A stretch of 64,000 bases of DNA, from assembly GCA_018873245.2 (NCBI GenBank), contig JAEMBT020000002.1:2642001-2706000 (forward strand), in the 5' to 3' direction. The notes below the pieces were generated by a model that ran no database searches, was not told the DNA's origin, and saw only the letters and a list, made by a program, of their open reading frames with translations. Position 1 is the stretch's first letter. Each line of letters begins with the position of its first letter. Shown here piece by piece: positions 1 to 11,267 of the stretch. The position numbers were made by a program, and so were the translations under genes. Source of the DNA: Archegozetes longisetosus (Eukaryota; Arthropoda; Arachnida; Sarcoptiformes; Trhypochthoniidae).

Positions 1-3000
1 AGCCCACATTCGAGTATTTTCAATTCTATCAATTTTTCTGATATTATTCAAAAGAAGAAATTGAGAAATCAGTTATCAATAAGTTTGAGTTTCTTGAAAA
101 AATTTAGAAGAAATTGAAGTACTTGTAATACAACTACAGTCTGTGGTAGAAAACCTTGAGAATAGTTGAAAATCGATAAATTCAAAGAGAAATGTTTCAT
201 AAAAATCAGAAGTGATCAAGTATTTAGAGCCAAAAAATCTGAAAATTTCATTTTATATCGAGATTTCAAGAAAGAATATTTTAATATTTATCGAAAAACT
301 ATGAAAAATGACGAGAAAGACGTGATGAACCTTGAGTAAAAGGCCTTCAAATTACAAATTAGACATTTACGGCTCATACAAGGTGATGAAGTAAGGATAA
401 ACCAGTTAGTTATTATTATGTTTTTACCATGTTGCAAACTATAGCCAAACGGTTCTTTGCGAAATTTGATTTACTTCACATAAGAAATTATCCTCTTATA
501 ACCCGAACTGAAAGTATGCCTCTTAGGCAATTTTCTATTATCACGAGAAAAGGACTCAAGTCTGAAAATTAAATTTCGGTTCAGATGACACATCAACACA
601 TAGGCAACACATTCCACTTATTGCTTATTCGTTAGAGAAACCTTTTATTTGATAGGAAAGTCATTTTGAGTGATCAGGAATTTTAGGAACTTGTTAGGGA
701 GTAGAAACAAGCTTTAAAGTGATATTTATTGTTCAATGTTTTCCAGGATCTATCTCGTTTGATAATGTTTTCATTTATTTTGAGAGCTTTACTCTTTAGT
801 CCTATCAACTGACTTGCTGTCACTTAAAGATCGGATATTGGACACAACTGTTAAATAAAACACTTCTTCTATAATAAAAAACGAGTAGCATTTAAATTAA
901 AATCTTTCACTATTTTTAAGTTAGCTTTTCTCAAAAATAGTTTATCATTAAATTCGACTAAAACAACTACAAATCCTTGACTAAAAATATTGCTTATCAG
1001 CAAAAGTTTTTGAATTTTCATTCAGAATCCAACCGAAAAGTTTAAGAATTTATGAGATTTTTTGAATAAACTTTGTTCAAGTATTAAGGCTGAGAATACT
1101 TTTGAGAGACTAGCTTTAATCCCTCTTTAAATAACATAAGTCTAATAATCCATGAAAAATAATGATGTTTTGCTACTGTTATTTAACGCGAAATGATTGC
1201 ACTCTTTCTCCTATGATTTATATCTAATAATCATAAAACTTCTACTTAATGAACAATTATTATAGATACTTAAAGAATTCGTTAGTCAAGCCTAAGATAA
1301 AAGTTTTATTAAAAGTTTTATTAAAACTATTGCTAATAATATCTAATTTATAATACTTTAAGCACTTTTTGCATATGTTCAGTTTTTTATTTAACGTTTT
1401 TTCTAGAAATGAACGCCAAACTAATCGAAAATATTACCCAATCTGTAAGACATGGTGTTAATGATTTGCTTGAGCCATAATTTGATCTCAGTCTTAGCAA
1501 CAGTACATGAAGCTTGAGATTCAGCTTAAACTCAATTATTCGCTAGTTTTCGATCAAATGATCTAATATTAAATGCTTTTGATTTTCGAGCGAATTTGTT
1601 GTTTGATCGAAAGGCGAGAAAAAAAATCAATGAATCCTTCTGGATATCTATCTCCACTTTTGATAGACGTGACGGTTATATAACTTACAGAATAAACACT
1701 ACATTTAATGTGTATTTGACTGAGGAGTGAAGGAGTAGAAAAAGTAGAAAAACGAAGTAAAACTTTTTTACTCTATACTACACTTCTCTTATTGCTCTCA
1801 TTTAACACAATCTAATATATAAAACGAAATATTTTTGTTCCAAACTTCAAATATCAGTCAAAATGATTAACTCTTGTTAAGCTTCAGCTCAGACTTAAGC
1901 TCTGTTTAGGTCTTAACGAATGTTAACCTGATTGGTATCATAGCCTAAAATGTCTTATTTATTGTTATACTATAAATTGAAGATCAATAGTGATGTCTAA
2001 CATGAGACGTGAACTCGATATAAAATTTGATTTAGCATTTTTATCTATTGACTAAATACTTGACTAAATACTTTGCTCGAAATGAATTTTAATAAAAATT
2101 TGTTGACTTATGTTCTAAGAGACAAAAGTGAAGATAGGAAACAACTATAAATAGTAAGAGCTATTAATACAACATTTTATACATCATTTGTTTACAACAA
2201 ATAAAAAGTAATTCGCTTCAAACATTTTTCATGTTTAGTTTTTAGACCTATCAAATATGAGTGTTTATTAGTTTTTCTTTCTCTTATATTAGTCTCAAAT
2301 ATTCTGAACTCCTGTTCGATGTAATCACTTATATCTATGTATAAATGCAAGAGAGGTATTGAAACTTTTTAACCATATAAAGTCTCTCCAAAACACTTAT
2401 AATTAATTATTTTGTATAATAAAACATTTATTGTAGGTTAGAAATTATTATATATTAGTGCATTGTTACTTTAACTTTTACTTTTAAACATTAGCGACCT
2501 TTAAAGCTGAGCAGAAAATTTGCAAAGTGCCTCACTTGCATTTATGCATAGATACATTAGAAAACCAAACAATTGGTAAATCAATCTGTATATTGACATC
2601 TCCAAGCAATTACAATTTGTAAGATTTTTTAATACAAAATAATTCATTAAATATTTCTTTGTAAATATATTACTTTGAAATGATCTCCAGTTTTAACTGT
2701 ACTGTAAATTATAAATATTGTAAAAAAACATACGGAAATTAGCATAACTTTCAAATAAATGATATATTTCTCGTAATAAAATATTTAGAATTATAGGTGT
2801 ACTGAAACAACAAACAAAAAGAACATCTGTACATACAAATTATGTATTCTTTTCTTAACAGAAATAAATGCTACAACTAGAACTAATGCAGCATCTTAAG
2901 CCATCAATTTTTCAATTCATCTTTTCATCATTCATATTGCTCACATACTTCATTTAACTATCAATATTAACATCATTTTTGTTGAAACACTTTTGGATAA

Positions 3001-4815
3001 ATAACTTTAGTTCAAACTTCTTAGATGGACGAGTCAATCGTCAATTTGATAAAAGATTTTGATTTAATTAGGTGATCCAAAAAACATCTTAATTAATAAA
3101 TGATACTACGTGAAAAGTAGTAGAAAGAGTAGAGATGTATACATTTTGCTATTATTTGCAGTAGTTCTTATCCGAATGCGATTGTGTTCTTCCTTTGTCG
3201 GTATCTTTTATCGTTTTCGTCGACAGAGACAACAATGAAAGCCATCTTTTTATATACTATAAAATCTATTGCTCATGGATTGTAACAATTCGCTCATCTT
3301 TTTTCTTCTGACATAAATAAGACCCAAAATTGAAAGAGATGTTTATCATAAATGAAAAAAGTGAACGAAAAGTGAAGGCTTTTTCCTATCATATTGTTTA
3401 ATAAAAATATCGGTTTTGTATCTCATACTAGTATTTGATCGTTATGTGTAATAAAGATTGAGGCAACACTTGAAAAACTGAGTCACAACACCAATTTAAT
3501 TTCAGTTGAGAACAAACATAAGTTTAAAGAGTTAGAAAAAAAACGTTCAACAAAAATATAGACAAATTGTTCACCTAGACAACACATAATATGCTTTTAA
3601 GATAATTAGTTTTATTTTACAAATCATTCGTAAGTTGTTTAAAATTGAATCTTTTCAAATTTAGAAAAATTAGAGTTTTTCGGATAGGAAGCAAGTTAGA
3701 AAAGCTAGTTTGGAGTAAGAAACAAAAGTTGTCGCTAAAGGTCTAAACGAACTGAGGACAAACCTGAAACCTAACAACTTAAAGATAATGAACAAAATAA
3801 CAAATTAGACTTTACTTTGGTAATGAACTCTCATGTTTTAATCTGTTTTATCGCGAAAAATAACTTTTCTCGTGTGACACGCAAACTTTTGCAATCGAAG
3901 TCTTATTTAGTTATAGTTTATTCGCGAATATTTTGCGTCAATTTTATGTTCCGAATAATAGTTCGATCCTATTGTTCAATCCACATAATAAACCTTTTTC
4001 CATTTACGTAAAATACATCGGAAACTAGTCATTCTTTAAGTAAATAAGAGAAACACGGAAATAGCCGTATGAAATGCAAAACTTACATAAATATACATAA
4101 ATGTATATCAAATTATCTTGAAAGCTATTCTATTAAATAAAATATATAACTGTATTTAACATATAAAACTCGACTTAGCAGTAACAAGCTTTTCTTTATT
4201 TGAAGCTTTGTTTCGCAGAATCAACTTTTATACAGCCTGACCCTCATATTTGAGTCTTGTCGGTACTACGAAATGTTACCAAAATCGAGTTTCATCAAAA
4301 TGCGAACATGGCAAAAAAATTCTTTCCTCAATCATATAGGCCTTTAGTCCTTAGCATTAGCTATTTTTCAATGAATTTCAGCTAACTTATTAAATAATTG
4401 AATTTTTCTTTCGAAATAAGACCAAAATTGTTGAAGAAGTTTAAATCAGGAAACTTTTGAAGTTAAACTTTTAAATTATGAACCCGAATTTGCCAAAATT
4501 AGTGACAGACTGTATTTCATATAAGATGATGATGAGAATAGTTTTTTGTGCTTATCACGTAAAACGAACGGTTTTACTTATTTATCTAGTCTTTATACCC
4601 TGCGATCAACCTTAGTGACAGAAGGTTTATTAATTCTTATAGGGATCTCTATTACTCATCTCTAAAGTTGAGCTTATGATTGATTAGGTTTTCATATCTT
4701 CTTATTTTGCAGTTAACGTGTTTTCTAGACTTCGAAACGTTAGTCAGCGCTCTTTTGATCCCGCAGTTCTAAAATGATAGAAATGCTCAAATTGTAGTCC
4801 AGAATAAGTTAGATG
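1..4815. other. AT-rich non-coding stretch
   Basis: No open reading frame here looks like a protein I recognise, and the only sizeable frames are short and of low complexity. I see no tRNA, no long repeat and no clear exon. It could be intergenic DNA or intron of a gene outside the window. Confidence 0.5.
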
Positions 4816-5080
4816 TAGCGTTACCAACTTTTGTCAGGAACGTTCGCTGACAAAAGGGAGAAATGAAAAGAAAAATCGCTCAAATCGCTGACAACATTTT
4901 TTAATTTTTTGGTTTAGACATTATAAAATATATTATACCGCATTTAGTATTTTAGTTTAAAATCATTTCCACTGACACAGTAATGTCAGCGGAGATCCCG
5001 TTCGGTGACCGCTGACCTCATCAAAATCGAAAGTTCGAAACGCGGACCGTGAGCGAAATCACTGACAGTTAGGAACACTA
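4816..5080. mobile_element. hAT-type MITE, 265 bp
   Basis: The left end reads TAGCGTTACCAAC and the right end, on the other strand, reads TAGTGTTCCTAAC. These are imperfect inverted repeats that continue inward through GTCAG and TTCGCT. Both ends are flanked by the identical octamer GTTAGATG (4808-4815 and 5081-5088), the 8-bp target duplication typical of hAT transposons. GCTGAC/GTCAGC motifs recur near both ends, as in hAT subterminal regions. The interior has no transposase, so the element would depend on a hAT enzyme made elsewhere. The perfect duplication suggests a fairly recent insertion. Confidence 0.85.
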
Positions 5081-7684
5081 GTTAGATGACTAGTTTTCAA
5101 CGAGAAATAACTATTAAGACTAAGATTCAGTGTTTCCTTTAGTACTTGACCAAATCCCTAACCAAATTAGCTTAACTAAATTAATAATAATATCACGATA
5201 TAAAATCAAGTTAGTTGATTTATGTTTATAGTGCGTTGTGACAAATTTCTGTTTTATTTAATTGTTTAATGGTAATAATGACTCAAAAACAATCTAAAAG
5301 CATTATTTTGCGTAATCAAAGAGCCAAAGATAGTTCTTTAGAATCCATATAGAGTCAAAAGAGACGCTACGCCAAACATTTTTATTTCGACCTAAATTTT
5401 ATACAAATTAATACACAAATATAAAAGAAAAGCAAAGAAACCAAATAAAACTCTATTATAATAATAAAAGAATAATAATTTCATACTTGAGAACCTAATA
5501 AATGAAACATTATTTTTACATGTATTGAAAAGAAACTGCTGAACATACTTGTGTTGTGAATATTAATGCTATTGTTATTGAACTTCTCAAATATTTTTAC
5601 ATAATTTCTAAGCGCCTACCAGAAGAAAAATATATGAAATTTATTCTTTCAGAAGAATAAAATTGAGATGAAATTCATTTAATGTGCAAAAGAAATACTA
5701 AAAGAATCAAAATTTGTCGTAAGAGTCGTCTGATAATAAGAATACCCTTAAGACAATTTCAATTTGAAACTTTTTATCGTGGGCTGAGTGCCGTAAAACT
5801 ATCATTATGAGAAAAATTGCTTTAAAAATTGAAGTTCCATTATGAAAATGTTTAAATGGAAGGTTAGTTTCGGTCCTATTACTTTTCTCTATAGGAAATC
5901 TGTTGATGCAACCTTCTCATTTAGTACTTTCTCATTTGAAATTACAGCAAAAATAAATGCTACAAAAATGGCAATTAGCAGACTTAATTACAGATTTAAA
6001 GGAGACGGCCATCAAAACAATTATATTCAATTTTAAAGTATGGATTTCGAAATCGTTTTTGCCATTATTTTGTGGTCATCTACAAGTGTTTGATAAAATA
6101 ATTCTTAACTCGAAAATCAGGTAAAAGATTTAGACTAAAAAGACTCACTAATATATTATTGAAATACCTCTCAATTTGCTAAAAGTAATATTTTTGCCTA
6201 ATTTGAATGATTTTGACTATGAGTGTACACGAATAACCCCAAAGTGGAGAAACTACTTGGATGCCTCAAAATTCTAATATATAAATCAAATAAACATGAA
6301 TACTTCACTTAAGATTCATTGAATATTTATTGATTGTTCTAGTCTCTCATTTCTCAATACTCATCTCAAATTGAACTGATTTTCCCAATAGAAATGCATA
6401 CTTAGTTTGCTTTTTCCTCTATGAATGCGGATAAAATGTCGAATGTGAAGCAATCAGAGACAAATGTATTAGAATCTAAGTGCATTATTTAGTATAAGAA
6501 TCGAGATTTGCAAAGAGATAGCATTTATATTTCGAAAACTTTAGGTTTTTGCTCGAAACTTACTTTTCGACTGTTTTTAATTAAAATATTGGAAGAAATA
6601 ATCATTTAAATGGATTCTTTCCATTAAGATTTCAACGACAAATTTTAAGATCTAAACAAATATAAAGCTTTTTTCCCTAAAGTCTTCGATAAAACTCTTC
6701 AAATTTTTCATTAGAGTATCTCAAGGCTAGTGCTCTTTCCAGGGCTTCAAACGGAGAATATGTTGAAGAATATTGAAGTCGAGTTTTAATACATTAAAGA
6801 ATATTCTTTCGTAATCTATGTTACGCAGAAAAGTGAAGTGTAGGAAGAACTTGAAGAGCAGTAATTTCAAGGAATATGTTACTTTGGTAGATCTAACTGT
6901 TATTTGGCTAACAATCAAATCAGTACACTTTTCAGACATTATTTTAAATGTAAATCAAGTCGAAAGCCTCTTATAATGATCCCTAATTATCATTACTTTT
7001 CTCCAAATAAGTTGTACTGTAATTATACAGTAAAAGATCTCATGCAATGTAGTTCTATGCATTATATAATTCTACAAACTATTAATCGGATTACAAACTT
7101 ATTCTAAATCTATATATTCGTCAACTTAATCACTATTTGAGATGCTTCGCAGAAGACTTATTGATCTTGAAATGAAGTCTGATCAAATTTTAACAGAGAT
7201 TAAAGTTAAGTAAAAAGTTTATAATCAGTATTCAAATACAGAATATTTACAAGCACAGTATAATCAAGATTTTCCTTAAGTATTATCGCAAATAAATTCT
7301 CGATCTAAACATAAAATTATTCATTCATTAAGAGACAGAGCATATAGTATTAAATGAGAAAAACCTATAATTTAGTTTATAGTCGAAATTCAGATACTAA
7401 TGAACAAAATTATTCAATCATAAAGAGTTACGAAAAATATTTCTTACAGTTCGTGAGTTTGAAAAAGATTTCGTTAATGCATTTTCTCAGATAAGTACTG
7501 ATTAAATGCGTGTCTGATGAAGAAAATCATTCGGAATCATTTTTAATATTCATCTGATGGGAAAGAGAGACTCTTGTAATGGATTTTATAATTAGGTAAA
7601 TAGTGAATAGTTTCCGATTTAATGAAAATAACTCGTTCAAATTGACAAATATTCTCGATATTAAAAGGACCCAATCAAGTAATA
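5081..7684. other. AT-rich non-coding stretch
   Basis: Contains only short frames of 60-70 codons with AT-driven composition. No gene, RNA or repeat could be supported. Confidence 0.5.
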
Positions 7685-8072
7685 TTAGGTTGTCCGGATC
7701 AAAACTTGTTTTTTAATTTTTTTAATATCTCAAAAATTAGTGAACAGATTCAAATGAAATTTTAGTACATCATTCCTGATTAGTTAAGGTATTCACCCTC
7801 ATTCTCAATGACCCGTTCCCATCGATCTTCATGGATGTCCGTTACAGTCCTGTTGAGGAGGACTCCGAATTTGATGAAAACTCGTTGTTCATAGTCAGTA
7901 ACTGATTTCTGGAGCTCTGGACGATTCATTTTTTCACTCAAATTAAATTCAATGTTTTTTCTATATTTAATAAGTATTCAACTAAATAATTACAAGATGG
8001 CACTGAAAAATAATGAGTACTTTAAAAGTTATAGCCCAAAATGTAATACAACTTTTGATCCGGACAACCTAA
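7685..8072. mobile_element. Internally deleted mariner-like element, 388 bp
   Basis: The ends are inverted repeats beginning TTAGGTTGTCCGGATCAAAA, identical over 20 bases. The element is flanked by TA on both sides (7683-7684 and 8073-8074), the target duplication of Tc1/mariner elements. Inside, on the minus strand, is a 49-codon remnant of the transposase gene. The catalytic middle is gone, so the element can only be moved by a transposase supplied in trans. The near-perfect ends and intact TA duplication suggest it was mobilised relatively recently. Confidence 0.88.
7780..7929 (-). pseudogene. Mariner transposase remnant, N- and C-terminal ends joined in frame
   Basis: An uninterrupted 49-aa frame (ATG at 7929-7927, TAA at 7782-7780) lies inside the 388-bp mariner. 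Residues 1-33 resemble the first part of a mariner DNA-binding domain (EQRVFIKFGVLL, then a TVTDIH helix). Residues 34-49 (EDRWERVIENEGEYLN) resemble the extreme C-terminus of mariner transposases (xxRWxxxIxxxGxYF). Everything between, including the D,D34D catalytic core, is missing, and the two parts meet without a frameshift. No catalysis is possible. Whether the peptide is made, or could bind the element's ends, is unknown. It is from the same lineage as the broken copy at 19.7-20.4 kb. Confidence 0.75.
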
Positions 8073-9335
8073 TATATGAGCAAAGTTTGAGACAATTTGC
8101 TCTCCAGTCAAAATCAATGTTTTCGATATAAGTTTTTCGAGAGATAGATCAAAAATAGGATTTATAGAAATACTTAAATTGACTTAAATTGTGAAGTATT
8201 TTACAAAAGATCTGTTAGAGTAAAAACATTTACTTTTAGAATAAGATGATATTCCAAATTGAACTGAAACTAAATGTCAAAAGTTTTAGTAATAACTTTG
8301 AGCAAAATCTCAAAAAGATGCAGTTTTATTATAGGTCTTGATTTCACTTTTGTAATAGATTGTTAACCATTCTAATTGTGTAAATTGTCAATTAGAAACT
8401 TGATGTGCAGTAAGTTTTATTTTTGATGCTATTAATCCATTGAATTTTCAGTTAGATAGAGAGATAAGAATCGGAAACACCAACGCTGATAAACTTTAAC
8501 AACACTCGTGTCAACTTGGAAGTCATTTTTACAGTAGAATCCTTTTATAACAAAAAATGATAAAAGGATGTTATATTTTTTCACAAAATGAGCTTTTTTC
8601 AATAAGAATAGAATTCTACCAATTCTCAGAATAAAGGTTTTTGTAGCTCATCAATTAACGAAAATTTACAGTTTCAATATAGTAAATGCAATTTTTCAAC
8701 TCATAGTTTAATGTAAAAGTTCTGAAAACCATACTATGGCGTCTCCTTGTAAAACATTGAAGCTTTTGAAATTTAATTCCATTTCATGAATACTATATCA
8801 AAATTTCTCTCTACGGAAAATAATGTCAACACTATCAAAATTTTCATTTTAAAGTTGAATAAGTTTCAGATCATTTAAAACAAGATATAACATGAAACGC
8901 AAACATTTTTATTCAGAAGGCAATTAATGCAAACTTAGTGGATATTATTTGTTGAATTTTGTCATATTAAGGGAAAAATAGTTTGATTATTAAAATATGA
9001 GCGTTTAATATGAAATTGGTATTTGTAAAAATCTCAACAAATACATCGGGTTTTACAAATTTGATTGTTTAAAACTTTATAATTTTGTGTATTTGATTCA
9101 AATAACTGTTTATCACGTTTTATAGACTACATTTTTGGTTAAAAATTAAATTACGATTTAATACTAGCCAAAGATCTGTTGAAAAGTATTCGTGTTTAAT
9201 TATTTGACTAACTCTTAGTTATAAAACAATTAACATAGTTTGAGCTCAGCAGACATCTTATAGTTGTTCTAAATAATACCCTGACTACGTTTTCATCAAT
9301 TGCTTCTCGTTTGTAGAAAATTATTTTGTTGATAT
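8073..9335. other. AT-rich non-coding stretch
   Basis: Lies between two transposon insertions. No gene or structured repeat is visible. Confidence 0.5.
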
Positions 9336-9343
9336 GTTTGAGC

Positions 9344-11259
9344 CAGAATTGCCACCCTTCAGCCTTTGGGCCGAGAGTCAACCTTATTAAATTTTGATCG
9401 ACCCAAAGTATAGGACCTTAGGGCTGGCATCATGGGTCAGTCCTTTTAAGCTTTCTCGGGTAAAAACTTAATTTTAACTTAAAAGAAAACTTTCAGATCT
9501 GTCTCAAATATTTTAACTTTTAGTGGCTGCCAACTTAAAGATAATGTCATAACTTAAAATTTAATCACAATAAAAAATACTGAGTACTAATTTTAATATT
9601 AAATAAAATGGATCAAAGTCAGCATCTCTTGAGAGAGATTTACTCATTAAACGTTTTAATCCCTTATAGCTAAGTTTATAGCAAATATCTACTATAAAGG
9701 TTAATTTTTTAAAAACATTCAAATCTTATGTTAATCTAATAAGAATTTTTAAATATTTAATAAACAATTTTTAAAAATATTTGCTTTAATATTGATATAT
9801 ACAGTATGTTTGTTAATTCTTGTCCTATGTTTGAGGACTTATAACTTCAAAACTAAATTATGAATTTTTATGAACAAAGTATCATTTTTAAAAGAAATGT
9901 TCAAATTTTTATGTCCTGAATTTCAATGAAATTATATTATATATTCTTTTAGTTACAACAGCTTAAATTCAAAAGTTAGAGTTTTTCTATAAGAGTTGCA
10001 TTATAACAATTCTTCGTAGTTGTAATAAGAAATTATTGCCAAATTAGAGTGTGCAAACTTAAATATTACAAAATAATTAGTTAAAACAATGTTTAATTAC
10101 AAATCTAATAATTTGAAAGTGTTATTAATCAAATTTCAATATAAAATCAGTGCGAAAGATAACTTCTATCAAAAGAATATATTTAAACTCATGATATCAT
10201 TAATACTCAACTAAATATGCCCTTTTGATAGAAGTTATTTTTTCGCACTGATTTTATATTGAAATTTGATTTAATAGCACTTTCAGATTTATAATCAAGC
10301 GTTATGTTTGACTAATCTTTTAAAAGTAATACTTCATTCATAAAAATCTATAATATAGTATTGAAGTTATAAGGCCTCAAACGTAGGACACGAATTAACA
10401 AACATACTGTATATATCAATATTAAAAACAAATATTTTTAAAAAATTGTTTATTAAACATTTAAAAACTCTTATTAAATTAACATAAGATTTGATTTGTT
10501 TTTAAAAGTTAAACAACTTTTATAGTAAATATTTGCTATAAAGTATGCTATAAGGGGTTAAAACGTTTAATGAGCAAATCTCTCCCAAGAAATGCTAAAC
10601 TTTGGTCCAATTTATTTAATATAAAAATTAGTACTCAGCATTTTTTACTGTGATTAAATTTTAAGTTATGATATTATCTTTAGATTGGCAACCACTAAAA
10701 GCTGAGACAGATCTGAAAGCTTCCTTCTTAGGTCTAAAAGCGAGACATCCCGTCTCGTGTTAAATCTCGCGAAACCTTGAGTCATCCCGTCTTACGAGAC
10801 AAGATCAATCTTCCGTAGAATCAATAAACCGAGACGAGACGAGCGAGTTAGAAGAATTTACTAAACAAACATTTTTTCATCACAAATAATAAATTGATTA
10901 TAATATCAAAATCGCAATTTAAATTACATAAGAATCATGCTTAATGAGCAAAAATGAAATGAAACGCATACTTTCTAACTGAAATAATTTAAAGCAAATC
11001 ACATGCCTTAATCCTAAGACAAAGGATCAGAATTTATGTGATTAAGATAAGAGTTTTCAAAAAACGAGACAGTATGAAATACAAAATTTTGAACAAATAC
11101 GATATAGACGAGATTGTATTGGATCATACGAGACCATGAGATCAAGATTTATAAAATCAAAAATTCGAATGACTATTAGAATGTAATAGGGACAAAAACA
11201 AGGGGAGGACTCTTGTAACTTTTAAAATCGGCTTTCGGTAGACTTAAATGGCAACACTG
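9344..11259. mobile_element. hAT-like element, about 1.9 kb, with nested palindrome
   Basis: The left end reads CAGAATTGCCA and the right end, on the opposite strand, reads CAGTGTTGCCA, both typical hAT termini. The flanking octamers are GTTTGAGC (9336-9343) and CTTTGAGC (11260-11267), matching at 7 of 8 positions as expected for an aged 8-bp target duplication. The right part (about 10735-11160) is rich in GAGAC/GTCTC motifs. No transposase frame survives. A separate palindrome (9482-10732) occupies the middle and may be a later insertion or part of the element. Confidence 0.6.
9482..10732. repeat. 1.25-kb imperfect palindrome (fold-back element)
   Basis: The left arm from about 9482 to 10175 is repeated inverted at about 10222 to 10732, around a spacer of about 46 bp. 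Shared landmarks include TTTCAGATCTGTCTC at the outer ends, ATTAAACGTTTTAA, ATACAGTATGTTTGTTAATTC, and AATATAAAATCAGTGCGAAA next to the spacer. The left arm carries roughly 180 extra bases. The arms differ by scattered substitutions, so the palindrome is not brand new. No coding sequence is present. It most resembles a fold-back DNA transposon derivative. Confidence 0.8.
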
Positions 11260-11267
11260 CTTTGAGC

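Noticed and set aside
3817-4011. Short frames in the first 7 kb
   Set aside because: 60-70 codon frames with Phe/Ile/Asn/Lys bias are expected by chance in DNA this AT-rich, and none has a recognisable domain or splice partner.
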